This document shows, in pieces, positions 42,893 through 51,356 of a stretch of 64,000 nucleotides of DNA; the first letter of the stretch is position 1; each line of letters opens with the position of its first letter. The DNA comes from Streptomyces coeruleorubidus (GTDB taxonomy: Bacteria > Actinomycetota > Actinomycetes > Streptomycetales > Streptomycetaceae): the NCBI RefSeq assembly GCF_028885415.1, contig NZ_CP118527.1, positions 3,100,001 to 3,164,000 on the forward strand. Reading direction: 5' to 3'. A program made the position numbers and the translations under genes. Below the pieces are notes generated by a model. It had not been told where the DNA came from. It was given only the letters and a program-made list of their open reading frames with translations, and did no database searches.

Positions 42893-42951
42893 GAGGGCGC
42901 GGGGACTGGCGGGCGCGGGGGTGAGAGGGCGCGGGGGTGAGAGGGCGCGGG
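42878..42951. repeat. GC-rich tandem repeat across the end of the GGCT-like gene
   Basis: GGCGCGGGGGTGAGAG-type 14-16 bp units recur about four times (some copies read GACTGGC in place of GTGAGAG). The first unit contains the gene's stop codon TGA, so the rest are probably slippage copies outside the gene. Confidence 0.6.
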
Positions 42952-42969
42952 ACGGGGTGCGGCCGGGGC

Positions 42970-43587
42970 TCAGCCCGCGTACGGCCGCTTCGCCCTGGCC
43001 TCGCGCAACGCCCGGCCCCACCACACCAGTTGGTCCAGCATGGCCTTGGCCGCCGCCTCCGGGCCGGACGCGTCGCGCAGGGTGCCCGCGTCGTCGAAGG
43101 ACGCGCCGGCGTTGTGGAAGGAGACGGTGTCGCGGACCGTCACGGCGTGGAGCTCGGCGAAGACCTGGCGGAGGTGCTCCACGGCACGCAGGCCGCCGGC
43201 CATTCCGCCGTAGGAGACGAGGGCGACGGGCTTGGCCCGCCACTCGCCGAAGTGCCAGTCGACGAGGTTCTTCAGGCCCGCCGGGAAGGAGTGGTTGTAC
43301 TCGGGGGTGAGGACCACGAAGGCGTCCGCGCGGGCCAGTTTCGGGGTGACGCCGGACAGCGCGGCGGTCGCCTCGGGGGTCGGTTCGAAGGACGTCGGCA
43401 GGTCGACGTCGGCGACGTCCACGACCTCGGCGACCAGGTCGTCCCGGTCCCGGAGGCGGTCGAGGAGCCAGCCGGCGACGACCGGTCCGAAGCGGCCGTG
43501 GCGGTTGCTGCCGACGACGAGGGTCACCCGGAGGGGCTCGGTCGCGGACTGGGCGGGGGCGGGTGCGTTCGTAACGGCTGTGTTCAT
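42970..43587 (-). CDS. NADPH-dependent FMN reductase, SoxR-type regulation
   Basis: 205 residues of the NADPH-dependent FMN reductase family: VTLVVGSNRHGRFGPVVAGWLL (phosphate loop), DAFVVLTPEYNHSFPAGLKNLVDW, and VALVSYGGMAGGLRAVEHLRQVF. Flavodoxin-like fold. A SoxR-type dyad lies 17 bp upstream. From memory, S. coelicolor SCO2478 is a SoxR target of exactly this family, so this is probably its orthologue. ATG chosen 15 bases after a weaker in-frame start. Confidence 0.88.
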   Translation of the reverse strand: MNTAVTNAPAPAQSATEPLRVTLVVGSNRHGRFGPVVAGWLLDRLRDRDDLVAEVVDVADVDLPTSFEPTPEATAALSGVTPKLARADAFVVLTPEYNHSFPAGLKNLVDWHFGEWRAKPVALVSYGGMAGGLRAVEHLRQVFAELHAVTVRDTVSFHNAGASFDDAGTLRDASGPEAAAKAMLDQLVWWGRALREARAKRPYAG

Positions 43588-43603
43588 GCGGCACAGCCTC
43601 ATA

Positions 43604-43625
43604 CCTCAACCTTTCTTGAGGTCAA
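43604..43625 (-). promoter_or_regulatory. SoxR-type operator CCTCAA-N6-TTGAGG overlapping a -35 box
   Basis: The dyad CCTCAACCTTTCTTGAGG (43604-43621) matches 14 of 18 bases of the SoxR site CCTCAAGTTAACTTGAGG, with the outer half-sites intact. On the minus strand TTGACC at 43625-43620 is a -35, and TATGAG a possible -10 at short spacing, as usual for MerR-type promoters bent by SoxR. Confidence 0.8.
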
Positions 43626-43857
43626 GCCCGGCAGGCGCGGCACCCGGGTCACCCGTTCACACGCGCGCTCGGCGCTTTTCCGCCCCGCGCCCGTCGAACG
43701 CCCGTGACCTGCCCAAATGCCCACGAGAGGCGGCCGGTCCACCTCCCCCTGACACCCATTCACCCCAATTCTGACGCCCCATCAGAAAGCGCGGTCGTCC
43801 CGCTGCCCGTTACCTCGGAAGGGCAGGTGCACGAACGAACAGCTCGAAGGAGCACCG

Positions 43858-44379
43858 ATGCGACGTACCGCCCGGCCGCTGACCGGTACCGCGCTCGCCG
43901 TCGCCGCCGCGGCTCTCGCCGCCGCCCCCGCGTACGGCGTGTCCGGCGGTGACGTGGAGGTGTCCCCGTCCTCGGTCGTCCCGGGCGGACAGGTCACGGT
44001 GCGCACGGCGGCCTGCGGCGACGGCGGCACGGCGACGGGCGACGCCAGCGCGGTCGGGGCCGGTTCCCTCAGCCTCGCGCCCGGCCCGCACGAGCAGGAC
44101 GCGACCGGGCGGTTCAGGGTGCCGCCGAGCGCGCAGCCGGGGACGTACGAGATCACGGCGACGTGCACCGGGAGCGGCCGGCACATCACCGGTGACCTGG
44201 TGGTCACGCTGACGTCCGAACAGCGGCGGGTCCATCCCAGAGGGAGTGTGAAGACGGGGGTCGGCGGCGCCCTGGGCCCCGATCCCGTGCAGACCGCGGG
44301 CGGTGTGGCGGCCCTCGCCGTCGCCGCCGCGGGCGGTACCTGGCTCCTGCATCGCCGGGCGAGAGGCGACGGGATCTGA
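43858..44379 (+). CDS. Secreted or surface protein with C-terminal membrane anchor
   Basis: 173 residues: signal peptide (cut near AYG-VSGG), a beta-rich central part starting DVEVSPSSVVPGGQVTVRTAACG with likely disulfide Cys pair (AACG, ATCTG), and a C-terminal TM (VQTAGGVAALAVAAAGGTWLL) with an RR tail. No LPXTG, but its position 160 bp before a sortase gene suggests it is its substrate or companion. AAGGAG 5 bases before the ATG. Function unknown. Confidence 0.75.
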   Translation: MRRTARPLTGTALAVAAAALAAAPAYGVSGGDVEVSPSSVVPGGQVTVRTAACGDGGTATGDASAVGAGSLSLAPGPHEQDATGRFRVPPSAQPGTYEITATCTGSGRHITGDLVVTLTSEQRRVHPRGSVKTGVGGALGPDPVQTAGGVAALAVAAAGGTWLLHRRARGDGI

Positions 44380-44539
44380 CGGACACCCTCCGCTGTCCGT
44401 CGCCGGTACCGCAATGTCCCCTCCCCCTCCGGGTCCGACGCCCCTCGCGGCCCGGAGGGGGGCACGGGGCGAACCCCGGGACCAGAGGGGGCCGGGGGCC
44501 GGAACCGGACGGCTGTCGGCGATCAGGAAAGGGTCGGCC

Positions 44540-45226
44540 ATGCGCAGGTTCCCCAGGTACGGCAACGGGGTCGGCAACCCGGCCAACGCCGCCATGGCGG
44601 CCGTCACGGTGTTCGCCCTGTGCTCCGGGGCGTGGCTGCTGCGCAACGGCGCCGAGACGCACGCCCCGCCGCAGCCCTCCGCCGCGCAGGCCCGCGCCGG
44701 GCAGGACGAGCAGGACGGACAGGACGGGCAGGACGGCAGGGCCGGTGAGCGGCCCGCCGCGCCCGCGCTGCCGCCTTCGCCGCCCGACCGCATCCGCATC
44801 CCGGCGATCGGGGTGAACGCGCCGCTGACCGGGCTCGGCCTGACGAGGACCGGTAGTCTCGACGCACCGCCGGCCGCGCGCAAGAACCTCGCCGGCTGGT
44901 ACCAGTCCGGCACCACGCCCGGCGAGCGGGGCACCGCGATCGTCGCCGGCCACGTCGACAACGCCGACGGCCCGGCCGTCTTCTACCGCCTCGGCTCCCT
45001 GGCCAAGGGCCGCACGATCGAGGTGGACCGGCGGGACGGCAGCGTCGCGGTGTTCACCGTGGACGCCGTCGAGATGTACGCGGCGAAGGACTTCCCCGAC
45101 GAGAAGGTCTACGGCGCCGCCCGCCGCCCCGAACTGCGGGTCATCACCTGCGGCGGCGGCTACTCACGCGGCTCCGGTTACCAGGGGAACGTCGTGGTCT
45201 TCGCGCATCTGACCGGCAGCCGGTGA
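44540..45226 (+). CDS. Class F-type sortase
   Basis: 228 residues: N-terminal TM signal anchor (MAAVTVFALCSGAWLL), a Gln/Asp-repeat linker (QDEQDGQDGQDGR), and a catalytic sortase domain. TAIVAGHVDN gives the catalytic His; LRVITCGGG the Cys; the final segment carries a conserved Arg (YSRGSGYQGN). The domain starts IRIPAIGVNAPLTGLG. It would process or anchor surface proteins, most likely the gene just upstream. Start after GGAAAGGG. It overlaps the convergent HxlR gene by 63 bp. Confidence 0.88.
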   Translation: MRRFPRYGNGVGNPANAAMAAVTVFALCSGAWLLRNGAETHAPPQPSAAQARAGQDEQDGQDGQDGRAGERPAAPALPPSPPDRIRIPAIGVNAPLTGLGLTRTGSLDAPPAARKNLAGWYQSGTTPGERGTAIVAGHVDNADGPAVFYRLGSLAKGRTIEVDRRDGSVAVFTVDAVEMYAAKDFPDEKVYGAARRPELRVITCGGGYSRGSGYQGNVVVFAHLTGSR

Positions 45227-45556
45227 CCCTCCCAGGACGTTGGCCCTCCCCCAGGCCCCCAGCGGTTCCAGTGCCTCGTTCAGGGAGACGCCCCGGGGTG
45301 TCAGCGAGTACTCCACGCGCGGCGGCACCTCGTCGTACGCCTCGCGGTGCACCAGCCCGTCGGCCTCCATCTCCCGCAGGTGCGAGGCCAGCACCTTCTC
45401 GGTGATCCCCGGCAGCTCGCGGCGCAGCTCGCCGAAGCGGCAGGGCCGCTCGTTCAGTGCCCAGAGGATCAGCACCTTCCACTTGCCGCCGATCACGTCC
45501 ATCGCCGCGTCGATCCCGCACACGTACGCCCCCGGCCGCCGCCCCGTCGTCCCCAT
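45164..45556 (-). CDS. HxlR-family transcriptional regulator
   Basis: 130 residues: ACGIDAAMDVIGGKWKVLILWALNERPCRFGELRRELPGITEKVLASHLREMEADGLVHREAYDEVPPRVEYSLTPRG is a full HxlR winged helix. Such proteins sense redox or electrophile stress, often via Cys; one Cys is near the N-terminus (CGIDAAMD). ATG start MGTTGRRPG. Divergent from an imine-reductase-like gene with 104 bp between, holding a palindrome, so that gene is the likely target. Confidence 0.85.
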   Translation of the reverse strand: MGTTGRRPGAYVCGIDAAMDVIGGKWKVLILWALNERPCRFGELRRELPGITEKVLASHLREMEADGLVHREAYDEVPPRVEYSLTPRGVSLNEALEPLGAWGRANVLGGSPAAGQMREDHDVPLVTGAA

Positions 45557-45608
45557 GCCCGAGCCCTCCCCTTCTCCTGCCTGGACCCTTCCCCCGGGGT
45601 AACCACCC

Positions 45609-45626
45609 ACTTCGAAGTACGTACTT
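45609..45626. promoter_or_regulatory. Palindromes between HxlR and reductase genes
   Basis: ACTTCGAAGT (45609-45618) and AAGTACGTACTT (45615-45626), two overlapping palindromes sharing AAGT, in the divergent promoter region. HxlR regulators bind GTAC/ACTT-type palindromes, so this is a likely operator for both genes. Confidence 0.6.
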
Positions 45627-45660
45627 GAGCAGGCGCTCCCCTCGGACGAGCCTAAACGCC

Positions 45661-46563
45661 ATGACTGACAACGCAGTTGCCTCCCGCACCCCTCTCACCC
45701 TCCTCGGCACCGGCGACATGGGCACCGCCCTGGCCCGCGCCTGGCTCGCCGCCGGACACCCGGTGACCGTCTGGAACCGCACTCCCTCCCGCGCCGAGCC
45801 CCTCGCCGCCGAGGGCGCCACCGTCGCCCCTACCGCCGCCGAGGCGGTGGCCGCGAACCGGCTCGTGGTCGCCTGCCTGCTCGACGACGCCTCCGTGGGC
45901 GAGGCCCTCGACGGGGCCGATCTCGCGGGGCGGGACCTGGTGAACCTCACCACGGGCAGCCCCGGCGAGGGCCGCAGCCGCGCCGCCTGGGCCGCAGCGC
46001 GCGGCGCCCGCTTCCTGGACGCCGGGATCATGGCCGTCCCACCGATGATCGGGGTCCCGGAGTCCGGCGGGTACGTCTTCTACAGCGGCTCCTCCGAGCT
46101 GTTCGAGGAGCACCGGGACACCCTCGCCGTCCCGGCCGGCACCCGCTACGTCGGGGCCGACCCGGGCTTCGCCGCGCTGCACGACGTGGCACTGCTCAGC
46201 GCGATGAACGGCATGTTCGCGGGTATCACGCACGCCTTCGCGCTGATCCGCCCGGAGGACATCGCCCCGAAGGACTTCGCGCCGCTGCTCGTGGACTGGC
46301 TGACCGCGATGGCCCCGGCCGTGCACCAGACCGCCGACCAGCTGGAGAGCGGCGACTACGCCAGGAACGTCGTCTCCAACCTCGCCATGCAGGTCGCGGG
46401 CAACGACACGCTGCTGCGCACGGCCGAGGAGCAGCGGGTGAGCCCGCAGCTGCTGACGCCGTACATGGCGCTGATGGAGCGGCGCCTCGCCCAGGGGCGC
46501 GGGGAGGAGGACGGCACGGGGATCATCGAGCTGCTGGACCTGCGGGCGGGGGCGTCCTCCTAG
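45661..46563 (+). CDS. Imine reductase-like NADP(H) dehydrogenase
   Basis: 300 residues. LLGTGDMGTALARAWLAAGHPVTVWNRTPSRAE (NADPH loop), VNLTTGSPGEGRSRAAWAAARGARFLDAGIMAVPPMIGVPES and DVALLSAMNGMFAGITHAFALI fit the imine reductase/beta-hydroxyacid dehydrogenase group; the conserved Asp-rich helix (HDVALL) marks the imine reductase type. Substrate unknown. Divergent from an HxlR regulator; its TAG stop sits in a 20-bp palindrome shared with the convergent TauE gene. Confidence 0.8.
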   Translation: MTDNAVASRTPLTLLGTGDMGTALARAWLAAGHPVTVWNRTPSRAEPLAAEGATVAPTAAEAVAANRLVVACLLDDASVGEALDGADLAGRDLVNLTTGSPGEGRSRAAWAAARGARFLDAGIMAVPPMIGVPESGGYVFYSGSSELFEEHRDTLAVPAGTRYVGADPGFAALHDVALLSAMNGMFAGITHAFALIRPEDIAPKDFAPLLVDWLTAMAPAVHQTADQLESGDYARNVVSNLAMQVAGNDTLLRTAEEQRVSPQLLTPYMALMERRLAQGRGEEDGTGIIELLDLRAGASS

Positions 46564-46578
46564 TGCCGCGGCACTAGG
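46559..46578. other. 20-bp perfect palindrome containing both stop codons of a convergent pair
   Basis: CCTAGTGCCGCGGCACTAGG. The TAG of the imine-reductase-like gene (46561-46563) and the TAG of the TauE gene (complement of 46574-46576) occupy symmetric positions. The folded hairpin could terminate both messages; the symmetry is striking and may reflect a gene-end conversion or a target site. Confidence 0.75.
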
Positions 46579-47356
46579 CCAGCCACTGCTCGTACGCCAT
46601 GTTCCCCACCAGGGCGAACACCACCGTCAGCAGCACGACGCGCACGAAGCCGCTGCCCTTCTTCAGGGCGGTGTGGGCGCCCAGGGTGCCGCCCGCCAGG
46701 TTGAACACGGCCATCAGGGCGGCCAGTTTCCACAGGACCGCACCCTGCCAGGCGAACGTGGCGAGGGCGCCCGCGTTGGTACAGCAGTTGACGATCTTGG
46801 CGGTGGCGGAGGCGGTGACGAGGTCGAGGTGGAGCACGGCGGTGAGGGCCAGGACCAGGAAGGTGCCGGTGCCAGGGCCGATGAGACCGTCGTAGAAGCC
46901 GATGCCGAGGCCCGCCAGGCCGATCGCCGCGAGGATCCGGCGCCGGGTGGCCGGACCGGTCGCGGGGGCCGTGCCGAAGGCGGGCCGCAGGATCACGAAG
47001 GCGGCGACCCCGAGCAGCACCACCATGATCACCGGCTTGAGGACGTCGGTGCTCATCCCGGCCGCGAAGAAGGCCCCGGCGGACGATCCGGCGAGCGCGG
47101 CCAGCCCGATGCGCACCGCCGTGCGGACATCCACCGGGGCCTTGCGGGCGTACGTCACGGCCGCGCCCGCCGTACCCACGATGGCGACCGCCTTGTTGGT
47201 GCCCAGGGCGTGCGCGGCGGGCGTGTGCGACGGCAGGCCGAGCAGCAGCACCGGCAGCAGCAGGAGCCCGCCGCCGCCGACCACGGCGTCGATCCACCCG
47301 GCCGCGAGAGCCGCGACGCAGAGCAGGGCGATCATGGTCAGCGATATGTCGGGCAT
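46574..47356 (-). CDS. TauE/SafE-family membrane permease
   Basis: 260 residues with eight hydrophobic segments; N-terminal GWIDAVVGGGGLLLLPVLLLGLPS and internal repeat GFYDGLIGPGTGTFLVLALTAVL are the duplicated TauE signature. Unlike the paralogue at 8403, it belongs to the larger TSUP subgroup common in actinomycetes. Transported anion unknown. Convergent with the imine-reductase-like gene. Confidence 0.85.
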   Translation of the reverse strand: MPDISLTMIALLCVAALAAGWIDAVVGGGGLLLLPVLLLGLPSHTPAAHALGTNKAVAIVGTAGAAVTYARKAPVDVRTAVRIGLAALAGSSAGAFFAAGMSTDVLKPVIMVVLLGVAAFVILRPAFGTAPATGPATRRRILAAIGLAGLGIGFYDGLIGPGTGTFLVLALTAVLHLDLVTASATAKIVNCCTNAGALATFAWQGAVLWKLAALMAVFNLAGGTLGAHTALKKGSGFVRVVLLTVVFALVGNMAYEQWLA

Positions 47357-47470
47357 GATCGGGACCCTATGCGACGGCCGTGCGACGGCCGTGCGAAGCT
47401 GCCCTCACAGCCCGCCGTCACCGCACTCCGGGAACCCTCACACCCACCCCCGGCCCCCGCTGAGGGCAGC

Positions 47471-47486
47471 GTTCCCCGTGGGAAAC
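47471..47486 (+). promoter_or_regulatory. GlnR-like box upstream of the nirBD unit
   Basis: GTTCC-CCGTGG-GAAAC matches gTnAC-n6-GaAAC with one change (A to C). GTAAC at 47504-47508 follows, 13-24 bases before the start of the flavoprotein gene. It resembles the sites at nasA. Confidence 0.55.
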
Positions 47487-47531
47487 AGTCGTGATGCTGC
47501 CGGGTAACACCGGCACCGCACGCTCAAGGAC

Positions 47532-48749
47532 ATGACCTCGAATGAGCGTGTGGTGGTGATCGGCACCGGCCTCGCGGGCGTACGGCTCGCCCGGCGGCTC
47601 GGTGAGCTCGGCACGCCCGCGTTGCTGATCGGCGAGGAGGAGCACCGGCCCTACAACCGGGTGCTGCTCGCCGAGGTGCTGGCCGGACGCTACAGCCCCG
47701 AGGTGATCGCCCTGCCGGCACCCGCGCAGGCCACGCGCGGCCGGGTCGTCGGCATCGACCGCGACGGGCGCACCGTCGAGTGCGCCGACGGCACGGTGAT
47801 CGCATACGACCGGCTCGTCCTCGCCACCGGATCCAACCCCGTCCTGCCGCCCCTGCGCGGCCTGTTCACCCCCGACCACGTGCTGCCGGAGGGCGTCCAC
47901 GCCTTCCGGACCATGGACGACTGCCTGGGCCTGTCCAAGGCGGTTCGGCCGGGGGCGCGGGCGGTCGTCATCGGCGGCGGGCTCCTCGGGGTCTCCGCGG
48001 CCCGGGCGCTCGCCCTGCGCGGCGCCCAGGTCGTCCTCGCCCAGCAGTCCGAGCGGCTGATGGAGCGCCAGCTCGACCCGGCCGCCTCCAAGCTCGTCAA
48101 GCGGCACCTGACCGACCTGGGCGTCGAGGTGCACACCGAGTGCCGCGTACGGGACGTGCGCTGCGTCGGCGGCGCCGTCCGCTCCGTGGAGATGGCCGAC
48201 GGGTACGCGCTCGACGCCGACCTCGTCGTCGTGGCCTGCGGTGTCCGCCCCCGGGTGGGTCTCGCGCAGGCCGCCGGCCTCGACGTCCGCAAGGGCGTCG
48301 TCGTCGACGACGAGCTGCGCACCTCCGACCCGTACATCCACGCCATCGGCGACTGCGCCCAGCACGACGGCGTCCTCTACGGCCTCGCCACTCCCGCACT
48401 CGAACAGGCCGACGCGCTCGCGGAGCTGCTCGCCGGCGACGCGGACGCCCGCTACACCGGCACCCGCTCCCTGACGCGGCTCACGCTGAACGGGCACGAC
48501 AGCCCCTTCGACCTCGCCGCGTTCGGCGAGACCGAGGCGCTCCCGGGCGACGACGTCGTCCAGCTCGCCGACGCCACCCGCGGCACCTACCGCAAGGTCG
48601 TCGTCCGCGACGACCGCCTGGTCGGCGGGGTTCTCGTCGGCGAACTCGGCACCGTCGGCGCGCTCGCCCGCGCCTGGGAGGGAGCAGAGCCGCTCCCCTC
48701 CGACGGCGGCCCGCTGCTCCACCTGCTTACCAACGATGGAGGCTCCTGA
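47532..48749 (+). CDS. FAD-dependent oxidoreductase of the nitrate/nitrite assimilation unit
   Basis: 405 residues: FAD motif VVVIGTGLAGVRLARRLGELG, RPYNRVLLAEVLAG, NAD motif ARAVVIGGGLLGVSAARALALRGAQVVLA, and SDPYIHAIGDCAQHDG. It resembles the N-terminal reductase part of NirB but has no [2Fe-2S] or haem domain, so it may be the NADH-dependent electron donor of NasA (NasB-type). TGA abuts the nirB ATG. Start ATG (MTSNERVV). Confidence 0.85.
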   Translation: MTSNERVVVIGTGLAGVRLARRLGELGTPALLIGEEEHRPYNRVLLAEVLAGRYSPEVIALPAPAQATRGRVVGIDRDGRTVECADGTVIAYDRLVLATGSNPVLPPLRGLFTPDHVLPEGVHAFRTMDDCLGLSKAVRPGARAVVIGGGLLGVSAARALALRGAQVVLAQQSERLMERQLDPAASKLVKRHLTDLGVEVHTECRVRDVRCVGGAVRSVEMADGYALDADLVVVACGVRPRVGLAQAAGLDVRKGVVVDDELRTSDPYIHAIGDCAQHDGVLYGLATPALEQADALAELLAGDADARYTGTRSLTRLTLNGHDSPFDLAAFGETEALPGDDVVQLADATRGTYRKVVVRDDRLVGGVLVGELGTVGALARAWEGAEPLPSDGGPLLHLLTNDGGS

Positions 48750-51356
48750 ATGTCCGCCAGCCTGGGGGCCACCCCCACGATCGTGCTCGTCGGCCACGGC
48801 ATGGTCGGCCAGCGCTTCCTCGAAGCGCTCGCCGAGCGCGGCCTGACCGCCACGCACCGCGTGGTCGTGCTCTGCGAGGAGCCGCGCCCGGCCTACGACC
48901 GCGTCCAGCTCACCTCGTACTTCTCGGGCAAGACGCCCGAGGACCTGTCCATGACGGACCTGCGGTTCATCGAGGACCACGGCATCGAGCTGCGCGTCGG
49001 CGACCCGGCGGAGACGATCGACCGCGAGGCGCGCAGGGTGACCGCCCGCTCCGGTCTCGTCGTCGACTACGACGTGCTCGTCCTGGCCACCGGCTCGTAC
49101 CCGTTCGTGCCGCCGGTGCCGGGCAAGGACGCCGAGGGCTGCTTCGTCTACCGCACGATCGAGGACCTGCTCGCGATCGAGGAGTACGCCAAGAAGGCGA
49201 CCACGGGTGCCGTGGTCGGCGGCGGTCTGCTCGGTCTTGAGGCGGCCGGTGCCCTCAAGGGCCTCGGACTCACCTCCCACATCGTGGAGTTCGCGCCCCG
49301 TCTGATGCCCGTCCAGGTCGACGAGGGCGGCGGCGCGGCCCTGCTGCGCACCATCGAGGAGATGGGCCTGAGCGTCCACACGGGCGTCGGCACGCAGGAG
49401 ATCGTCGTCGGCGAGGACGGCGCCGTGACCGGCATGAAGCTGTCCGACGGTTCCGAACTGGCCACCGACCTGGTGGTGTTCTCCGCCGGTGTCCGCCCCC
49501 GCGACCAGCTGGCCCGCGACTGCGGCCTGACGGTCGGCGAGCGCGGCGGCATCACGGTCGACGAGCAGTGCCGCACGGTGAACGACCCGCACGTGTTCGC
49601 GATCGGCGAGTGCGCGCTGGCCGCCGACGGCCGGGTGTACGGCCTGGTCGCCCCCGGCTACGAGCAGGCCGAGACCGCCGCCGCGACGATCGCCGCGGAC
49701 GAGGCCGCCTTCACCGGGGCCGACCTGTCCACCAAGCTGAAGCTGCTCGGCGTGGACGTGGCGTCCTTCGGTGACGCGCACGGCACCGCCGAGGACTGCC
49801 TGGACGTCGTCTACTCCGACTCCCGCGCGGGCCTGTACAAGAAGCTGGTCATCGGCCGCGACGGCACGCTGCTCGGCGGCATCCTGGTCGGCGACGCGGA
49901 GGCGTACGGCACGCTGAAGGCGTTCACCGGCTCGGTCCCGCCGGTCTCGCCCGAGTCGCTGGTGCTGCCGGCCGGTGCCGGAGCGCCCGCCCAGCTCGGC
50001 CCGACCGCGCTGCCGGACGACGCGATCATCTGCTCGTGCAACAACGTCCGCAAGGGCACGATCCGCGGCGCGGTCACCGAGCACAACTGCACCACCGTGC
50101 CCGAGGTGAAGAAGTGCACCAAGGCCGGTACGACGTGCGGCAGCTGCGTCAAGGTCCTCGGCCAGCTCGTCAACGCCGAGCTGGAGGCCGGCGGCATCGA
50201 GGTCGACAAGGGCCTGTGCGGCTGCTTCTCGCAGACCCGCGAGGAGCTGTACGAGATCGTCCTCGCCCTGCGCATCAACAGCTACCAGGACCTGCTGGAC
50301 CGCCACGGCCGCGAGGAGGCCAGGGGCGGTGACGGCTGCGAGATCTGCAAGCCCGCGGTCGCCTCGATCATCGCCTCCCTCGCCCCGGCGATCGGCGCGA
50401 GCGGCTACGTCCTGGACGGTGAGCAGGCCGCCCTCCAGGACACCAACGACCACTTCCTGGCCAACCTCCAGAAGAACGGCTCGTACTCGGTCGTCCCGCG
50501 CATCCCCGGCGGTGAGATCGCCCCGGAGAAGCTGATCGTGATCGGCGAGATCGCCCGCGACTTCGGCCTCTACACGAAGATCACCGGTGGCCAGCGGATC
50601 GACATGTTCGGCGCCCGCGTCGAACAACTGCCGCTGATCTGGGCCCGCCTGGTCGACGCCGGCTTCGAGTCCGGCCACGCCTACGGCAAGTCGCTGCGCA
50701 CGGTGAAGTCCTGCGTCGGCCAGACCTGGTGCCGCTACGGCGTCCAGGACTCCGTCCGCATGGCGATCGACCTGGAGCTGCGCTACCGGGGGCTCAGGTC
50801 GCCCCACAAGCTGAAGTCGGCCGTCTCCGGCTGCCAGCGCGAGTGCGCCGAGGCCCAGTCGAAGGACTTCGGCGTGATCGCCACCGCCAACGGCTGGAAC
50901 CTGTACGTCGGCGGCAACGGCGGCGCCACGCCGCGCCACGCGGACCTGCTCGCGCAGGACCTGTCGGACGCCGAACTGGTCCGTCTGATCGACCGGTTCC
51001 TGATGTTCTACATCCGTACGGCCGACCGGCTGGAGCGCACCTCGACCTGGCTGGAGCGGATCCCGGGCGGCCTGGACCACGTGCGGGACGTCGTCGTCCA
51101 CGACTCGCTCGGCATCTGCGACGAGCTGGAGAAGCTGATGCAGGCGCACGTCGCGCACTACCGCGACGAATGGGCGGAGACCATCAACGACCCCGAGAAG
51201 CTGGCCCGGTTCGTGTCCTTCGTGAACGCCCCGGACACCCCTGACCCGGTCGTCGCCTTCGTGCCCGAGCGCGACCAGATGAAGCCCGACCTGCCGCTGC
51301 TGTCCATCGGCATGCGACCCGCCGAAGACGTACTGGAAGGAAGCGCCCAGCGATGA
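48750..51356 (+). CDS. nirB: Assimilatory nitrite reductase large subunit
   Basis: 868 residues with the full NirB order: FAD/NAD(P) reductase domain (~1-390), BFD-like [2Fe-2S] region (CSCNNVRKGTI...GTTCGSC) followed by a second BFD-like pair (LCGCFSQTREEL, GCEICKPAVAS), then two nitrite/sulfite reductase half-domains with the siroheme/[4Fe-4S] site SCVGQTWCRYGVQD and SGCQRECAEAQ (four Cys). It reduces nitrite to ammonium with NAD(P)H. Start directly after the previous TGA. Cofactor siroheme may be supplied by the chelatase at 32406. Confidence 0.95.
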   Translation: MSASLGATPTIVLVGHGMVGQRFLEALAERGLTATHRVVVLCEEPRPAYDRVQLTSYFSGKTPEDLSMTDLRFIEDHGIELRVGDPAETIDREARRVTARSGLVVDYDVLVLATGSYPFVPPVPGKDAEGCFVYRTIEDLLAIEEYAKKATTGAVVGGGLLGLEAAGALKGLGLTSHIVEFAPRLMPVQVDEGGGAALLRTIEEMGLSVHTGVGTQEIVVGEDGAVTGMKLSDGSELATDLVVFSAGVRPRDQLARDCGLTVGERGGITVDEQCRTVNDPHVFAIGECALAADGRVYGLVAPGYEQAETAAATIAADEAAFTGADLSTKLKLLGVDVASFGDAHGTAEDCLDVVYSDSRAGLYKKLVIGRDGTLLGGILVGDAEAYGTLKAFTGSVPPVSPESLVLPAGAGAPAQLGPTALPDDAIICSCNNVRKGTIRGAVTEHNCTTVPEVKKCTKAGTTCGSCVKVLGQLVNAELEAGGIEVDKGLCGCFSQTREELYEIVLALRINSYQDLLDRHGREEARGGDGCEICKPAVASIIASLAPAIGASGYVLDGEQAALQDTNDHFLANLQKNGSYSVVPRIPGGEIAPEKLIVIGEIARDFGLYTKITGGQRIDMFGARVEQLPLIWARLVDAGFESGHAYGKSLRTVKSCVGQTWCRYGVQDSVRMAIDLELRYRGLRSPHKLKSAVSGCQRECAEAQSKDFGVIATANGWNLYVGGNGGATPRHADLLAQDLSDAELVRLIDRFLMFYIRTADRLERTSTWLERIPGGLDHVRDVVVHDSLGICDELEKLMQAHVAHYRDEWAETINDPEKLARFVSFVNAPDTPDPVVAFVPERDQMKPDLPLLSIGMRPAEDVLEGSAQR

